A DNA stretch of 44,409 nt, from the NCBI GenBank assembly GCA_964555295.1, contig CAZKRL010000024.1, positions 1 through 44,409 on the forward strand. The letters are read 5' to 3'. This document shows positions 35,631 to 43,233 of the stretch, piece by piece. The notes beneath the pieces were generated by a model that saw only the letters and a list, made by a program, of their open reading frames with translations, did not search any database and was not told the DNA's origin. Source of the stretch: CAZKRL01 sp964555295 (GTDB lineage Bacteria; Bacteroidota; Bacteroidia; Flavobacteriales_D; Sanyastnellaceae). Every line of letters begins with the position of its first letter. Position 1 is the first letter of the stretch. The position numbers and the translations under genes were made by a program.

Positions 35631-36401
35631 ATGAAGTTGACTGCAAGTAAAGTAGATGTTTTTGAGGGCTTGGATCCGGCCATTAAGGTGAGAACCAGAA
35701 AGATGATGATGTGGCTTATCATTTTTGCGGTGGTTATGCTCTTTGGGGGAATCACCAGCGCCATGATTGTTCTCTATGGTAAGCTAACCTGGATACATGT
35801 CAACCCGCCCGCTTCAATGATTGCAAGTAATGTCATTATCATTCTCTCAAGTATTGCGCTCATATTGTCTTTGCGCTCTTTGAGGGCGGGTAAAATGAAA
35901 ATGGGTTTGTGGTTGCATATTTCCGCCTTGGCCCTTGGGATTGCTTTCCTCTTCACCCAAAACGCGGGTTGGTCAACTCTTAGTGGAAAGGGTATGGGGT
36001 ATACCGTAACTGAAGATGATAAGGGAATGAAGTCATACCGTTGGAATACGTTTGCAAAGTTGAGCGGTCAATACGGTGTGGATTACTGGCTGGAGATGAA
36101 TAATCAGCGACTTATTCTGGAGAATGGGGAATTTTATTTGCCCGACAACGCTACAATCCCCGTGACCAATAAGGTACTAACTACCTTTAATGCCTTTGGC
36201 GCACTGTTAAGTGTTTTGATCTATATTCATATTTTCCACCTAATGTTCGGCTTGATTTATATGGCCGTTAATACCATAAGAATCCTTCGCGGGAGTATTC
36301 AGAAAGACAATACACTTAGCATATATGTGAGCGGAATGTATTGGCACTTTATGGGGGGGCTGTGGCTCTATCTCTACGCATTCATGTTTATTATCTACTA
36401 A
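35631..36401 (+). CDS. Cytochrome c oxidase subunit III family protein
   Basis: 256 residues with five membrane helices (about 27-50, 62-83, 90-112, 185-215 and 234-256). The pattern HIFHLMFGL in helix four and YWHFMGGLWLYLYAF at the C-terminus are the signatures of heme-copper oxidase subunit III, which packs against the catalytic subunit in the inner membrane. Between helices three and four is a ~70-residue soluble insert (YTVTEDDKGMKSYRWNTFAK ... FYLPDNATIPVTN), which is not part of the usual short subunit III. No subunit I or II gene is in the window, so the complex it joins is unknown; it may be a solitary paralogue. Confidence 0.85.
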   Translation: MKLTASKVDVFEGLDPAIKVRTRKMMMWLIIFAVVMLFGGITSAMIVLYGKLTWIHVNPPASMIASNVIIILSSIALILSLRSLRAGKMKMGLWLHISALALGIAFLFTQNAGWSTLSGKGMGYTVTEDDKGMKSYRWNTFAKLSGQYGVDYWLEMNNQRLILENGEFYLPDNATIPVTNKVLTTFNAFGALLSVLIYIHIFHLMFGLIYMAVNTIRILRGSIQKDNTLSIYVSGMYWHFMGGLWLYLYAFMFIIY

Positions 36402-36529
36402 ACCGGTTTTTTGATTTTCTTATCTTCAAAGTCGCTTTTTGATGACCTAATCAATGGAGTGAGGGCCCTTTGATAAATGAATCTTTCTCTCATAAAGTGA
36501 TTCGTTTTTTTTTCGATGAGTGAATATGC

Positions 36530-36632
36530 TCATGGAAGACAGAACCGGGTAATCCGGGGCGAGCCCCACAGTTATCAACCTCAAATTGTTATTAACTGTA
36601 ACTTTTTGAAATGAGCTGCCGTAACAGTGGAC
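36530..36632 (+). ncRNA. Possible structured 5' leader of the pseudo-receiver gene
   Basis: Between 36541 and 36600 lie CCGG...TCCGG, a GGGG-CGAG-CCCC hairpin (36556-36567) and a 7-bp inverted repeat ACAGTTA/TAACTGT (36568-36574 with 36593-36599). The string AACCGGGTAATCCGGGGC followed by CCCCACAGTT resembles part of the cobalamin riboswitch core, but the usual GGTGAAAATCC and B12 box are not in place. It is at least GC-rich and foldable in an AT-rich gap. Confidence 0.3.
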
Positions 36633-37130
36633 ATGAAAACCAACAATTATCCCATGAACACTTCAACAAGAAATCATTCTCACGGCATTTTGGTGCTTGG
36701 AAATCCGGAAACAGCTTGTGGTCTTATTGCAATGGCGCTGAATCATCGTGAAGACGCGGTGTTCACCGATAGTGCTGTGGAGGCATTCAATTTATTGGAA
36801 CAACACTCTTACGGTGTAGTTATCGCCTTTCAGAAGGATGAGATTGGCATTGGGATGAATTTTATGGAGTCTGTGGCAAAGGTTTATCCTGATACGCAGC
36901 GGGTTATTATTTCTGATCCCGCCGATATATTGAATGTAATTTCTCAATTAAATGATAAGGTGATACATCGCGTGATTACCACCCAGCTTTCACCGGATGC
37001 CGCTCGCGAAATCATCGAAAAATCGGAAACAGATTTCATTGAGGCGCGCGAAAATGTTGCATGGATCCACGATTTGCGACGTCAGAATCATCAATTTGAA
37101 TTTATGTTGCGCCAGAAACTGGCTTGTTAA
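36633..37130 (+). CDS. Degenerate receiver (pseudo-receiver) protein
   Basis: 165 residues from the ATG at 36633 (a GTG at 36627 is also in frame). The fold pattern follows an RpfG-like receiver: strand GILVLGN (about 18-24), VVIAFQKDE (62-70), FMESVAKVYPDTQRVIIS (77-94) and VIHRVITTQLS (110-120). Aligned by eye with the receiver at 22865, the phospho-acceptor Asp is Phe66, the acidic pair is absent, the Thr is Ser94 and the conserved Lys is Thr117. It therefore should not be phosphorylated. The C-terminal 45 residues are helical and may form a coiled coil. It is a single-gene unit with a leader before it and a terminator after. Role unknown. Confidence 0.75.
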   Translation: MKTNNYPMNTSTRNHSHGILVLGNPETACGLIAMALNHREDAVFTDSAVEAFNLLEQHSYGVVIAFQKDEIGIGMNFMESVAKVYPDTQRVIISDPADILNVISQLNDKVIHRVITTQLSPDAAREIIEKSETDFIEARENVAWIHDLRRQNHQFEFMLRQKLAC

Positions 37131-37153
37131 ATACAGCTTTGGAAATCATGGAG

Positions 37154-37180
37154 ACCTGCCTCGGGCGGGTTTCTTTATTT
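37154..37180. terminator. Terminator between convergent genes
   Basis: ACCTGCC (37154-37160) pairs with GGCGGGT (37164-37170) around TCG, one G-T pair, followed by TTCTTTATTT on the plus strand. It can stop the pseudo-receiver gene; on the minus strand the T-rich tail is poor. Confidence 0.65.
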
Positions 37181-37208
37181 AACGTGACACCTTGGTGTTG
37201 GAATAATT

Positions 37209-37616
37209 TCACTTCGCAACATCTACAAGAAACCTACTCCTTAGGGTTTTTCGTCCAATCAATACCGGATAGCGCATGCCCGAGCGATCGGTGAGCGACA
37301 CGCTGCTGCGCACGGCATGGCCTTCAATATTCATCTGCAGCGCAACACAGAATCTGGATTCTTTTTCACCAAAGGAATTTTTGATGGTCCTTCGGTTGAA
37401 CTTGCGAAATCGAATTGTTTTCTCGACACCACCTGGTAATTGAAAATGGACTTTTAGTCGCCGTTCACCGCGCACACGCACCACTTTTGTCCACTCACAA
37501 TGTACCACCGTTCTGTATGCGCCGGTGTCAACTTTCGCCGCGATTTTTTCAGCGCCCAATCTGGGAAAATCTACTTTGGTAATTCGCCCGATGATATGCA
37601 GCGAGGTGTCACTCAC
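37209..37616 (-). CDS. RimB/Zn_protease family retropepsin-like protein
   Basis: 135 residues. It matches the family once named ATP-dependent zinc protease (COG4067, often next to rimK), which has a retropepsin-like fold: GRITKVDFPRLG, KVDTGAYRT with the DTGA motif at residues 30-33, and YPVLIGRKTL. In other genomes these proteins are tied to RimK-type glutamate ligases; no rimK is seen here. Start is a GTG at 37616 that overlaps the upstream stop (TAGTG), so it is coupled to the yqeY-like gene. Proteolytic activity is not shown by sequence alone. Confidence 0.85.
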   Translation of the reverse strand: MSDTSLHIIGRITKVDFPRLGAEKIAAKVDTGAYRTVVHCEWTKVVRVRGERRLKVHFQLPGGVEKTIRFRKFNRRTIKNSFGEKESRFCVALQMNIEGHAVRSSVSLTDRSGMRYPVLIGRKTLRSRFLVDVAK

Positions 37617-38065
37617 TAGCTCAACAATCTCTTAACAGTCTCTGAAATGGCCCTGCCATCTGCTTTACCTGCGAGTGCCTTAGAAGCTACTCCCATTACT
37701 TTGCCAAGATCTGCGGGAGATGATGCTCCAACACTTTGTATAATTTTCTGTAGTTCTGATTCAAGCTCTTCCGCAGTGAGTTGAGCTGGCAGGTAGGACG
37801 CAATTACGGCCGCCTGTTTTTGCTCTTCATCTACCAGATCTTGTCTTCCTTGTGACTTAAAAATTTCGATGGACTCCTGACGTTGCTTGAAAAGTTTGTT
37901 GAGGATGGCCATTCCTGCGGTATCTTCTACTTGTCCGTCACTACCACCTTTCGTCATTTCAAGAAGCAATTTGCTTTTGATATCACGCAATGCCATCAAG
38001 CGTTCTTTGTCGCCCGACTTCATGGCATCTTTTATGTCGTTATTGATTCTATCGGTGAGATTCAT
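37616..38065 (-). CDS. GatB/YqeY domain protein
   Basis: 149 residues from the ATG at 38065; a longer frame reaches back into groEL but lacks family similarity. It is all helical, begins MNLTDRINNDIKDAMKSGDKERL, and has LRDIKSKLL, EEQKQAAVIASYLPAQL and DLGKVMGV, typical of the YqeY family. The same domain closes the GatB subunit of tRNA amidotransferases, where it binds tRNA; stand-alone copies have no settled function. It follows groEL by 83 nt with a terminator in between. Confidence 0.93.
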   Translation of the reverse strand: MNLTDRINNDIKDAMKSGDKERLMALRDIKSKLLLEMTKGGSDGQVEDTAGMAILNKLFKQRQESIEIFKSQGRQDLVDEEQKQAAVIASYLPAQLTAEELESELQKIIQSVGASSPADLGKVMGVASKALAGKADGRAISETVKRLLS

Positions 38066-38098
38066 TATTGAAAATTTATGAGCGAATATATCGGTAAA

Positions 38099-38127
38099 AT
38101 GAAAGCCGCGCTGAGCACGGCTTTCAA
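38099..38127 (-). terminator. Terminator/attenuator downstream of groEL
   Basis: On the minus strand GAAAGCCG pairs perfectly with CGGCTTTC (38118-38125 with 38101-38108) around a 9-nt loop, followed by ATTTTACC. It lies 22 nt after groEL and before the yqeY-like gene, so it may limit read-through. Confidence 0.7.
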
Positions 38128-38148
38128 AAATAATTTGAGGTAAGATGA

Positions 38149-39780
38149 TTACATCATCCCGCCCATTCCGCCACCCGGCATTGCAGGCATCGGAGGATTG
38201 TCTTCTTTGATATCGCTGATAACGCATTCTGTGGTGAGCAGCATACCGGCAATGGAAGCGGCGTTCTCAAGTGCAACGCGCACTACCTTGGTGGGGTCAA
38301 TGACTCCTGCAGCGATGAGGTTTTCATATTCCTCTGTGCGGGCATTGTATCCGTAGTCGTCTTTGCCACCGCGAACCTTATTCACCACTACTGCACCTTC
38401 GCCACCGGCGTTGGCAACAATTTGACGAAGGGGTTCTTCAATGGATCGCGCGATGATGGCGATACCTGTTTGCTCGTCATCGTTCGCTCCTTTCAATTTA
38501 TCAAGCAATTTTCCTGCGCGTATTAACGCTACACCACCACCAGGAACGATTCCTTCTTCCACAGCGGCACGTGTTGCATGTAAGGCGTCATCAACACGGT
38601 CTTTCTTCTCTTTCATTTCAACCTCCGTTGCTGCACCGATGTAGAGTACTGCTACGCCACCCGCCAATTTGGCGAGACGCTCTTGCAATTTCTCACGGTC
38701 GTAGTCTGAGGTAGTTTTTTCGATCTGAGCTTTGATCTCAGCAACACGAGCTTGAATCGCGTCTTTGCTGCCAGTGCCATTAACAATCGTAGTGTTGTCT
38801 TTGTCTATTGTAATTTTCTCAGCACGGCCTAAATCTTCAAGAGTGGCATTTTCTAGCTTCAATCCGGTCTCTTCGCTGATGACCTGACCGCCGGTGAGAA
38901 TGGCAATGTCTTGTAACATCGCTTTGCGACGGTCACCAAAACCAGGGGCTTTTACCGCTGCAATTTTCAGAGCACCGCGAATCTTATTTACCACAAGGGT
39001 TGCGAGAGCTTCGCCGTCAACATCCTCAGCGATGATCAAAAGCGGACGACCTGTTTGAGCTGCTTTTTCCAAAACTGGAAGCAGTTCTTTCATGGTGCTC
39101 ACTTTTTTGTCGTAAATAAGGATGTAAGCATTGTCTAACTCCGCTTCCATGTTCTCTGCATTGGTCACGAAGTAAGGTGAGAGATAGCCTCGATCGAATT
39201 GCATTCCTTCTACGGTTTTCACTTCTGTTTCCGTGCCTTTCGCTTCTTCCACAGTAATTACACCCTCGGTTCCTACCTTGGCCATGGCATCAGAAATCAA
39301 TGTGCCGATGGCCTCATCATTGTTGGCAGATATGGAGGCAACTTGCTTGATCTTATCATGGTCACTGCCTACCGTCTTACTGATTTTTTTCAATTCACCA
39401 ACTACTGCCTCTACTGCTTTGTCGATTCCACGCTTTAAATCCATTGGGTTGGCGCCGCTCGCTACGTTCTTGAGTCCGGTAGTTACGATGGCTTGCGCCA
39501 AAACCGTGGCGGTCGTTGTTCCGTCACCAGCAATGTCAGCAGTTTTGCTCGCCACTTCTTTGAGCATTTGTGCTCCCATATTTTCGATGGCGTCTTTCAA
39601 TTCAATTTCTTTGGCTACCGATACACCGTCTTTGGTGATATGAGGTGCGCCAAATTTTTTATCGATAACAACATTGCGTCCTTTTGGGCCCAATGTCACT
39701 TTCACGGCATTCGCCATTGCATCCACGCCGGCCTTTAGCTTCTCGCGCGCTGCAGTATCAAAGGTTATTTCTTTTGCCAT
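38149..39780 (-). CDS. groEL: Chaperonin GroEL (60 kDa)
   Basis: Cytoplasmic tetradecameric chaperonin folding newly made proteins with GroES. 543 residues, start MAKEITFDTAAREKLKAGV. Nucleotide-binding motifs LGPKGRNVVIDK and GDGTTTATVLAQAI, the apical domain and the C-terminal GGM-rich tail (PPMPAMPGGGMGGMM) are all intact. It lies 20 nt after groES, forming the usual bicistronic unit. No CIRCE-type inverted repeat was found upstream. Confidence 0.99.
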   Translation of the reverse strand: MAKEITFDTAAREKLKAGVDAMANAVKVTLGPKGRNVVIDKKFGAPHITKDGVSVAKEIELKDAIENMGAQMLKEVASKTADIAGDGTTTATVLAQAIVTTGLKNVASGANPMDLKRGIDKAVEAVVGELKKISKTVGSDHDKIKQVASISANNDEAIGTLISDAMAKVGTEGVITVEEAKGTETEVKTVEGMQFDRGYLSPYFVTNAENMEAELDNAYILIYDKKVSTMKELLPVLEKAAQTGRPLLIIAEDVDGEALATLVVNKIRGALKIAAVKAPGFGDRRKAMLQDIAILTGGQVISEETGLKLENATLEDLGRAEKITIDKDNTTIVNGTGSKDAIQARVAEIKAQIEKTTSDYDREKLQERLAKLAGGVAVLYIGAATEVEMKEKKDRVDDALHATRAAVEEGIVPGGGVALIRAGKLLDKLKGANDDEQTGIAIIARSIEEPLRQIVANAGGEGAVVVNKVRGGKDDYGYNARTEEYENLIAAGVIDPTKVVRVALENAASIAGMLLTTECVISDIKEDNPPMPAMPGGGMGGMM

Positions 39781-39800
39781 TGTATTTAGTTTTAAGGGAT

Positions 39801-40076
39801 TTAGATAATTGCGAAAATGTCTGACTCTCTCATGATGAGGTATTCTTTACCGTCGATGGTTAACTCCGTTCCCGAGTATTTTCCGTAAAGCACGGTGTCA
39901 CCAGCTTTCACCGTCATCGGCTCATCTTTTTTGCCGGCCCCAACGGCGATGACTTTTCCTCTTTGTGGTTTTTCTTTTGCGGTATCCGGAATGATGATAC
40001 CACTTGCTGTGGTGGTTTCTGCCTGACTTGGCTCAACGAGCACTCTGTCGGCGATGGGTTTAACTTGAACTGACAT
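39801..40076 (-). CDS. groES: Co-chaperonin GroES (10 kDa)
   Basis: 91 residues, the normal length. Begins MSVQVKPIADRVLVEP; the mobile loop is AETTTASGIIIP (about 19-30), then KPQRGKVIAVG, DTVLYGKYSGTE and EYLIMRESDIFAII. It caps the GroEL ring. It is separated from secG upstream by 149 nt (40077-40225), where its own promoter should lie; I find no clear element there apart from two TGGCAC strings on the minus strand. Confidence 0.98.
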   Translation of the reverse strand: MSVQVKPIADRVLVEPSQAETTTASGIIIPDTAKEKPQRGKVIAVGAGKKDEPMTVKAGDTVLYGKYSGTELTIDGKEYLIMRESDIFAII

Positions 40077-40225
40077 ATGATTAAAATTTTATTTAGAATT
40101 TGTTGGGCAGATTACACCTTCTGTGCCAATGTTATGACACTATCAAATTTGGCAGATAAATGAAAAAAAAAGTGCCAGGATTACTGAATCACTGACACAA
40201 TGAGATTCAATGTCTGTCTTCCTTA

Positions 40226-40522
40226 TCAGGGATTTTGCGCGGGCGCCTCCTCCCCGGAAACCGGTTGCTCAATCGATGTTCCGCCTCCCTCAAAAGAGGA
40301 AGAGGTAAACTGTGAAGCGGCAAGAAGACATATAACAAAGAGCGCAGCGCTGAGATACCATGTGGCTTTCTCTAAAAAATCAGCAGTTTGTTGTACACCA
40401 CCAATTTGTGATGAACCTTGAAATCCAACTGCCAAGCCACCTCCTTTTGGGTTTTGTACAAGAACCGCAAGTGCAAGAAGAAGTGCGATGATTACGCATA
40501 AAAGAACGAGAAACGATGCCAT
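40226..40522 (-). CDS. secG: Preprotein translocase subunit SecG
   Basis: 98 residues from the ATG at 40522, which opens the first membrane helix (FLVLLCVIIALLLALAVLVQ); upstream in-frame codons lie in the preceding gene. NPKGGGLAVGFQG is the conserved SecG loop, and the second helix is WYLSAALFVICLLAA. The C-terminus is a Gly/Ser/Pro-rich tail. It assists SecYEG protein export at the inner membrane. It starts 2 nt after the preceding gene. Confidence 0.95.
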   Translation of the reverse strand: MASFLVLLCVIIALLLALAVLVQNPKGGGLAVGFQGSSQIGGVQQTADFLEKATWYLSAALFVICLLAASQFTSSSFEGGGTSIEQPVSGEEAPAQNP

Positions 40523-40524
40523 GA

Positions 40525-41499
40525 TTATTTGTTTTTGATTAATTCCAAATTTTTTAGTTGGGTGGCAAAGTAAATACTTTTTTCGGGATGTATCTCCATC
40601 AATTTTTTGAAGACCCATCTTGCCTTATCCGTCTTACCTTGTTGTGCGAGAAGTCTGGCCATCGTTTCTGTAAAGAATTCATCTTCTTCTTTGAAACTTC
40701 CGCGGGTCAGATCACCTGAGCTGTATGCGCCAACTTTGCCTTTTGCAATCTGTGGCTCAGTTTCAATAAAACGGTCAATGACAGACCAGTTCGTATTTGT
40801 AGCCGGTCTTTTACTCTGAAGGGGTATCATCTCTGATGTCGTCACGAAGGAAATATTTGCGTCTGCAACATCGTCGACAAAGTTTGATGTGTCATGAGTT
40901 ACATCCATTGACTCCAGCGAATGGGCTCTCTGCAATAGCCATGCGGTATATGTGCTGAGAGTGATATCAGTATCAGTATCAGTAGAACTTCCCTCTTCAT
41001 TGTGTGAAACCTCCAGCTCAATGCTACTTTGAATTGCTTCAATGAGAATGCCCGCCTGTAATCCTTGCAGTTCGTTGTTTGCAATATCAACTGTTGCCAC
41101 TTCCTCGATGGTAGAATTCTCTGGCTCTCCCGCCGCTTCCGAATTGAAGTCAATTACAGGCATAGCAATTTCTACAGGTTGATCCGGGCTTTCCTCAGTG
41201 AGAATAATGTCTGCGATAGTTGTTGTGCCAGAAATGTCTATGTGGGCGGAATTTTCTTTTAAGTATTGAACGTTGCTGGTCAGAGATTTAAGCGATACGC
41301 GGGATGAAACACGTGCAGCGGTTGCGCCAAGTTGATGTACACGGCGATGGTCATTGTTCTCATGGAATGCCATCGATAAGAGGATATGTGCACCCGAGAA
41401 GTAAGGGTATTCCCCGGTGAGTTGCTGCAGCTGAAGTATCTCTGATTCAGAGAATCCGGTTCGTTTTTCGGTGAGATGTTGCAGCTGCTCTTTTTTCAC
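40525..41499 (-). CDS. Hypothetical protein, TPR-like ends with acidic middle
   Basis: 324 residues from a GTG at 41499. I prefer this start because VKKEQLQHLTEK followed by LTGEYPYFSGAHILLSMAF is how related Bacteroidota proteins begin; ATG codons at 41535 and 41562 would overlap lptE by 23 and 50 nt. The N-terminal ~60 residues and the C-terminal ~60 (EDEFFTETMARLLAQQGKTDKARWVFKKLMEIHPE) are helix pairs of TPR type, separated by a long acidic, low-complexity middle rich in Glu, Thr and Ser. No signal peptide; probably cytoplasmic. It lies between lptE and secG, a conserved place in this group as I recall it. Function unknown. Confidence 0.75.
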   Translation of the reverse strand: MKKEQLQHLTEKRTGFSESEILQLQQLTGEYPYFSGAHILLSMAFHENNDHRRVHQLGATAARVSSRVSLKSLTSNVQYLKENSAHIDISGTTTIADIILTEESPDQPVEIAMPVIDFNSEAAGEPENSTIEEVATVDIANNELQGLQAGILIEAIQSSIELEVSHNEEGSSTDTDTDITLSTYTAWLLQRAHSLESMDVTHDTSNFVDDVADANISFVTTSEMIPLQSKRPATNTNWSVIDRFIETEPQIAKGKVGAYSSGDLTRGSFKEEDEFFTETMARLLAQQGKTDKARWVFKKLMEIHPEKSIYFATQLKNLELIKNK

Positions 41500-41512
41500 G
41501 TAGCTAAGGTAA

Positions 41513-42025
41513 TTACCAGTTGCCCACTGAGGCATTGTAAATTTCTTGTACGAGCTGGTCATTGATGAGCTTCCACAAACTTTCCTCTATGCTGAATAAG
41601 TCTTGATTTGCCTCGAAATCAGCAAACTTGGAGAAGGTTTTTTCAAAGTTTAGTTTCGGATCAAGACCGTTTTCGTAATAAATCTGAACAGCAATGGTGA
41701 GACGATTGAGTGATGCGGTTTCAGCGCCGGCTTGCACTGCAACAGGAGCAGTACCGTATTGAATGATATTGCCTCGAAAACGTAAATCGCCATTGCTCTC
41801 AGTCAACTTCAGTGGCGATTGCGCAAGTAGCACATCTTTCAGTGATTCAGTGATTCGTTGGGCATACACCGGTGAGGCAAGCGCTGTCCGGGGTCTCAAG
41901 TATTCTACCGAAAAGGTTTTTGCATCGCCAAACTGACCGCCGGTAAAGGAATAAATTCCGCAACCCGACAAGAGTATTACACTTATCAGTAAGAAAAAAA
42001 ATCGTGATAATTTCTCAGTCTTCAA
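41513..42025 (-). CDS. lptE: LptE family lipoprotein
   Basis: 170 residues. Outer membrane lipoprotein predicted to assist LPS assembly with LptD. Lipobox LLSGC (Cys22) after a hydrophobic FFFLLISVI segment; the mature part has GIYSFTGGQFGDAKTFSVEYLRP and the repeated strand-helix pattern of Bacteroidota LptE-like proteins, which are very diverged from E. coli LptE. The start is a TTG at 42025 (no in-frame ATG is available) and it overlaps the end of the sigma-54 activator gene by 11 nt. Confidence 0.85.
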   Translation of the reverse strand: MKTEKLSRFFFLLISVILLSGCGIYSFTGGQFGDAKTFSVEYLRPRTALASPVYAQRITESLKDVLLAQSPLKLTESNGDLRFRGNIIQYGTAPVAVQAGAETASLNRLTIAVQIYYENGLDPKLNFEKTFSKFADFEANQDLFSIEESLWKLINDQLVQEIYNASVGNW

Positions 42026-43232
42026 TGCCGTATTCTTTGATTTTACGGTAAAGCGTTCGTTCAGAAATACCTAACTCCTTGGCTGCGTATTTGCGTTTGT
42101 TGCGGTGCTTTTTCAGTGCTTTCTCAATCAGCTCGCGTTCGGAATTGGCAAGGGATAAGGTCTCTTCAATTTCCACCGGGGCCTCATGTGTCACAGCCAT
42201 TTGTGGAAGTCTCATCATGGGTATTCCCGCCGGAATATTGGCGTCAGCATTGAACAATCGGCTCACAATCTCTTGATTTTTTGAGTCTGGCGAAAAGGCG
42301 TGATCAGGGGTTATAATGCCCGCCAAAACTTGTTTGAGATCATTGATTTCATTGCGCATTTCAAACAAAACCTTGTATAAAATTTCGCGCTCAGAGAAGG
42401 AAGCGTCGCCAGTCTCTTTTCCACGCACAAGTGCCGGTGCCTCAAGTTTCATCGGCTGAGGCAAATAGAACAAAAGTTTATCGGCCCCTATCAGGCGTTC
42501 TTGCTCCAGAATATTGATCTGTTCGGTGATATTGCGCAGCTGTCGAATATTGCCCGGCCAGGAGTAATTCACTAATGCCATCTGTGCGTCGGGCGTGAGC
42601 TCGATAAGAGGTGTTTTGTATTTATCGGAAAAGTCAGCAGAAAATTTTGCGAAAAGCGGGAGGATGTCTTCTCGCCGTTCCCGTAGTGGCGGAAGAAAAA
42701 CAGGCACTTGATTCAGTCGGTAATAAAGGTCTTCACGGAATTTTCCTTCGCGCAATGCATTGTCAAAATTGACATTCGTTGCAGCCACAACACGAACGTT
42801 GGTCTTTTGCACTTTTGACGAACCAACTCGCAGGTATTCTCCCGTCTCCAAAACCCGAAGCAAACGCACTTGAGTCTGTAATGGCAGTTCTGCCACTTCA
42901 TCCAGAAAAATGGTGCCGCCGTTGGCCTCTTCAAAATACCCTTTGCGGGAGTCGGTTGCCCCGGTGAATGAACCTTTTTCATGGCCAAACAACTCGCTAT
43001 CTATCGTGCCCTCAGGTATTGCGCCGCAGTTTACGGCGATGTATGACGCGTGCTTTCGACTGCTGAATGCATGAATGATTTTAGGGATGTTTTCCTTACC
43101 AGTTCCGCTCTCCCCATTGATAAGCACCGAGACATTTGTCGGAGCTACCATCACCGCGATGTCTATGGCCCGGTTGAGCATCGGATTGTTACCGATGATT
43201 TCAAATCGTTGTTTGACACTGCGCAAATCCAT
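42015..43232 (-). CDS. Sigma-54-dependent transcriptional activator without sensor domain
   Basis: 405 residues. The AAA+ activator domain starts almost at once (FEIIGNNPMLNRAID, residue 10): Walker A GESGTGKE (39-46), GSFTGATDSRKG (the GAFTGA sigma-54 contact loop with Ser for Ala), Walker B GGTIFLDEVAEL, and RLNQVPVFLPPLRER. The C-terminus is a Fis-type HTH (KRKYAAKELGISERTLYRKIKEYG). There is no receiver, GAF or PAS domain at the N-terminus, so activity must be set in some other way. It lies 1 nt after miaB and overlaps lptE. The target promoters are unknown. Confidence 0.95.
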   Translation of the reverse strand: MDLRSVKQRFEIIGNNPMLNRAIDIAVMVAPTNVSVLINGESGTGKENIPKIIHAFSSRKHASYIAVNCGAIPEGTIDSELFGHEKGSFTGATDSRKGYFEEANGGTIFLDEVAELPLQTQVRLLRVLETGEYLRVGSSKVQKTNVRVVAATNVNFDNALREGKFREDLYYRLNQVPVFLPPLRERREDILPLFAKFSADFSDKYKTPLIELTPDAQMALVNYSWPGNIRQLRNITEQINILEQERLIGADKLLFYLPQPMKLEAPALVRGKETGDASFSEREILYKVLFEMRNEINDLKQVLAGIITPDHAFSPDSKNQEIVSRLFNADANIPAGIPMMRLPQMAVTHEAPVEIEETLSLANSERELIEKALKKHRNKRKYAAKELGISERTLYRKIKEYGIED

Positions 43233-43233
43233 A

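Noticed and set aside
37147..37160. TCATGGAGACCTGCC, which resembles a cobalamin-riboswitch B12 box
   Set aside because: It is part of the terminator stem at 37154-37170, lies after a gene and about 590 nt from the riboswitch-like string at 36541, too far for one riboswitch.
38066..38227. 54-codon N-terminal extension of the yqeY-like gene
   Set aside because: Overlaps the 3' end of groEL and its terminator; family proteins start at MNLTDRI.
40100..40180. Two TGGCAC strings on the minus strand upstream of groES as sigma-54 -24 elements
   Set aside because: Neither has TTGC(A/T) at the correct distance.
40077..40225. CIRCE element for groES
   Set aside because: No TTAGCACTC-N9-GAGTGCTAA pattern or close variant is present.
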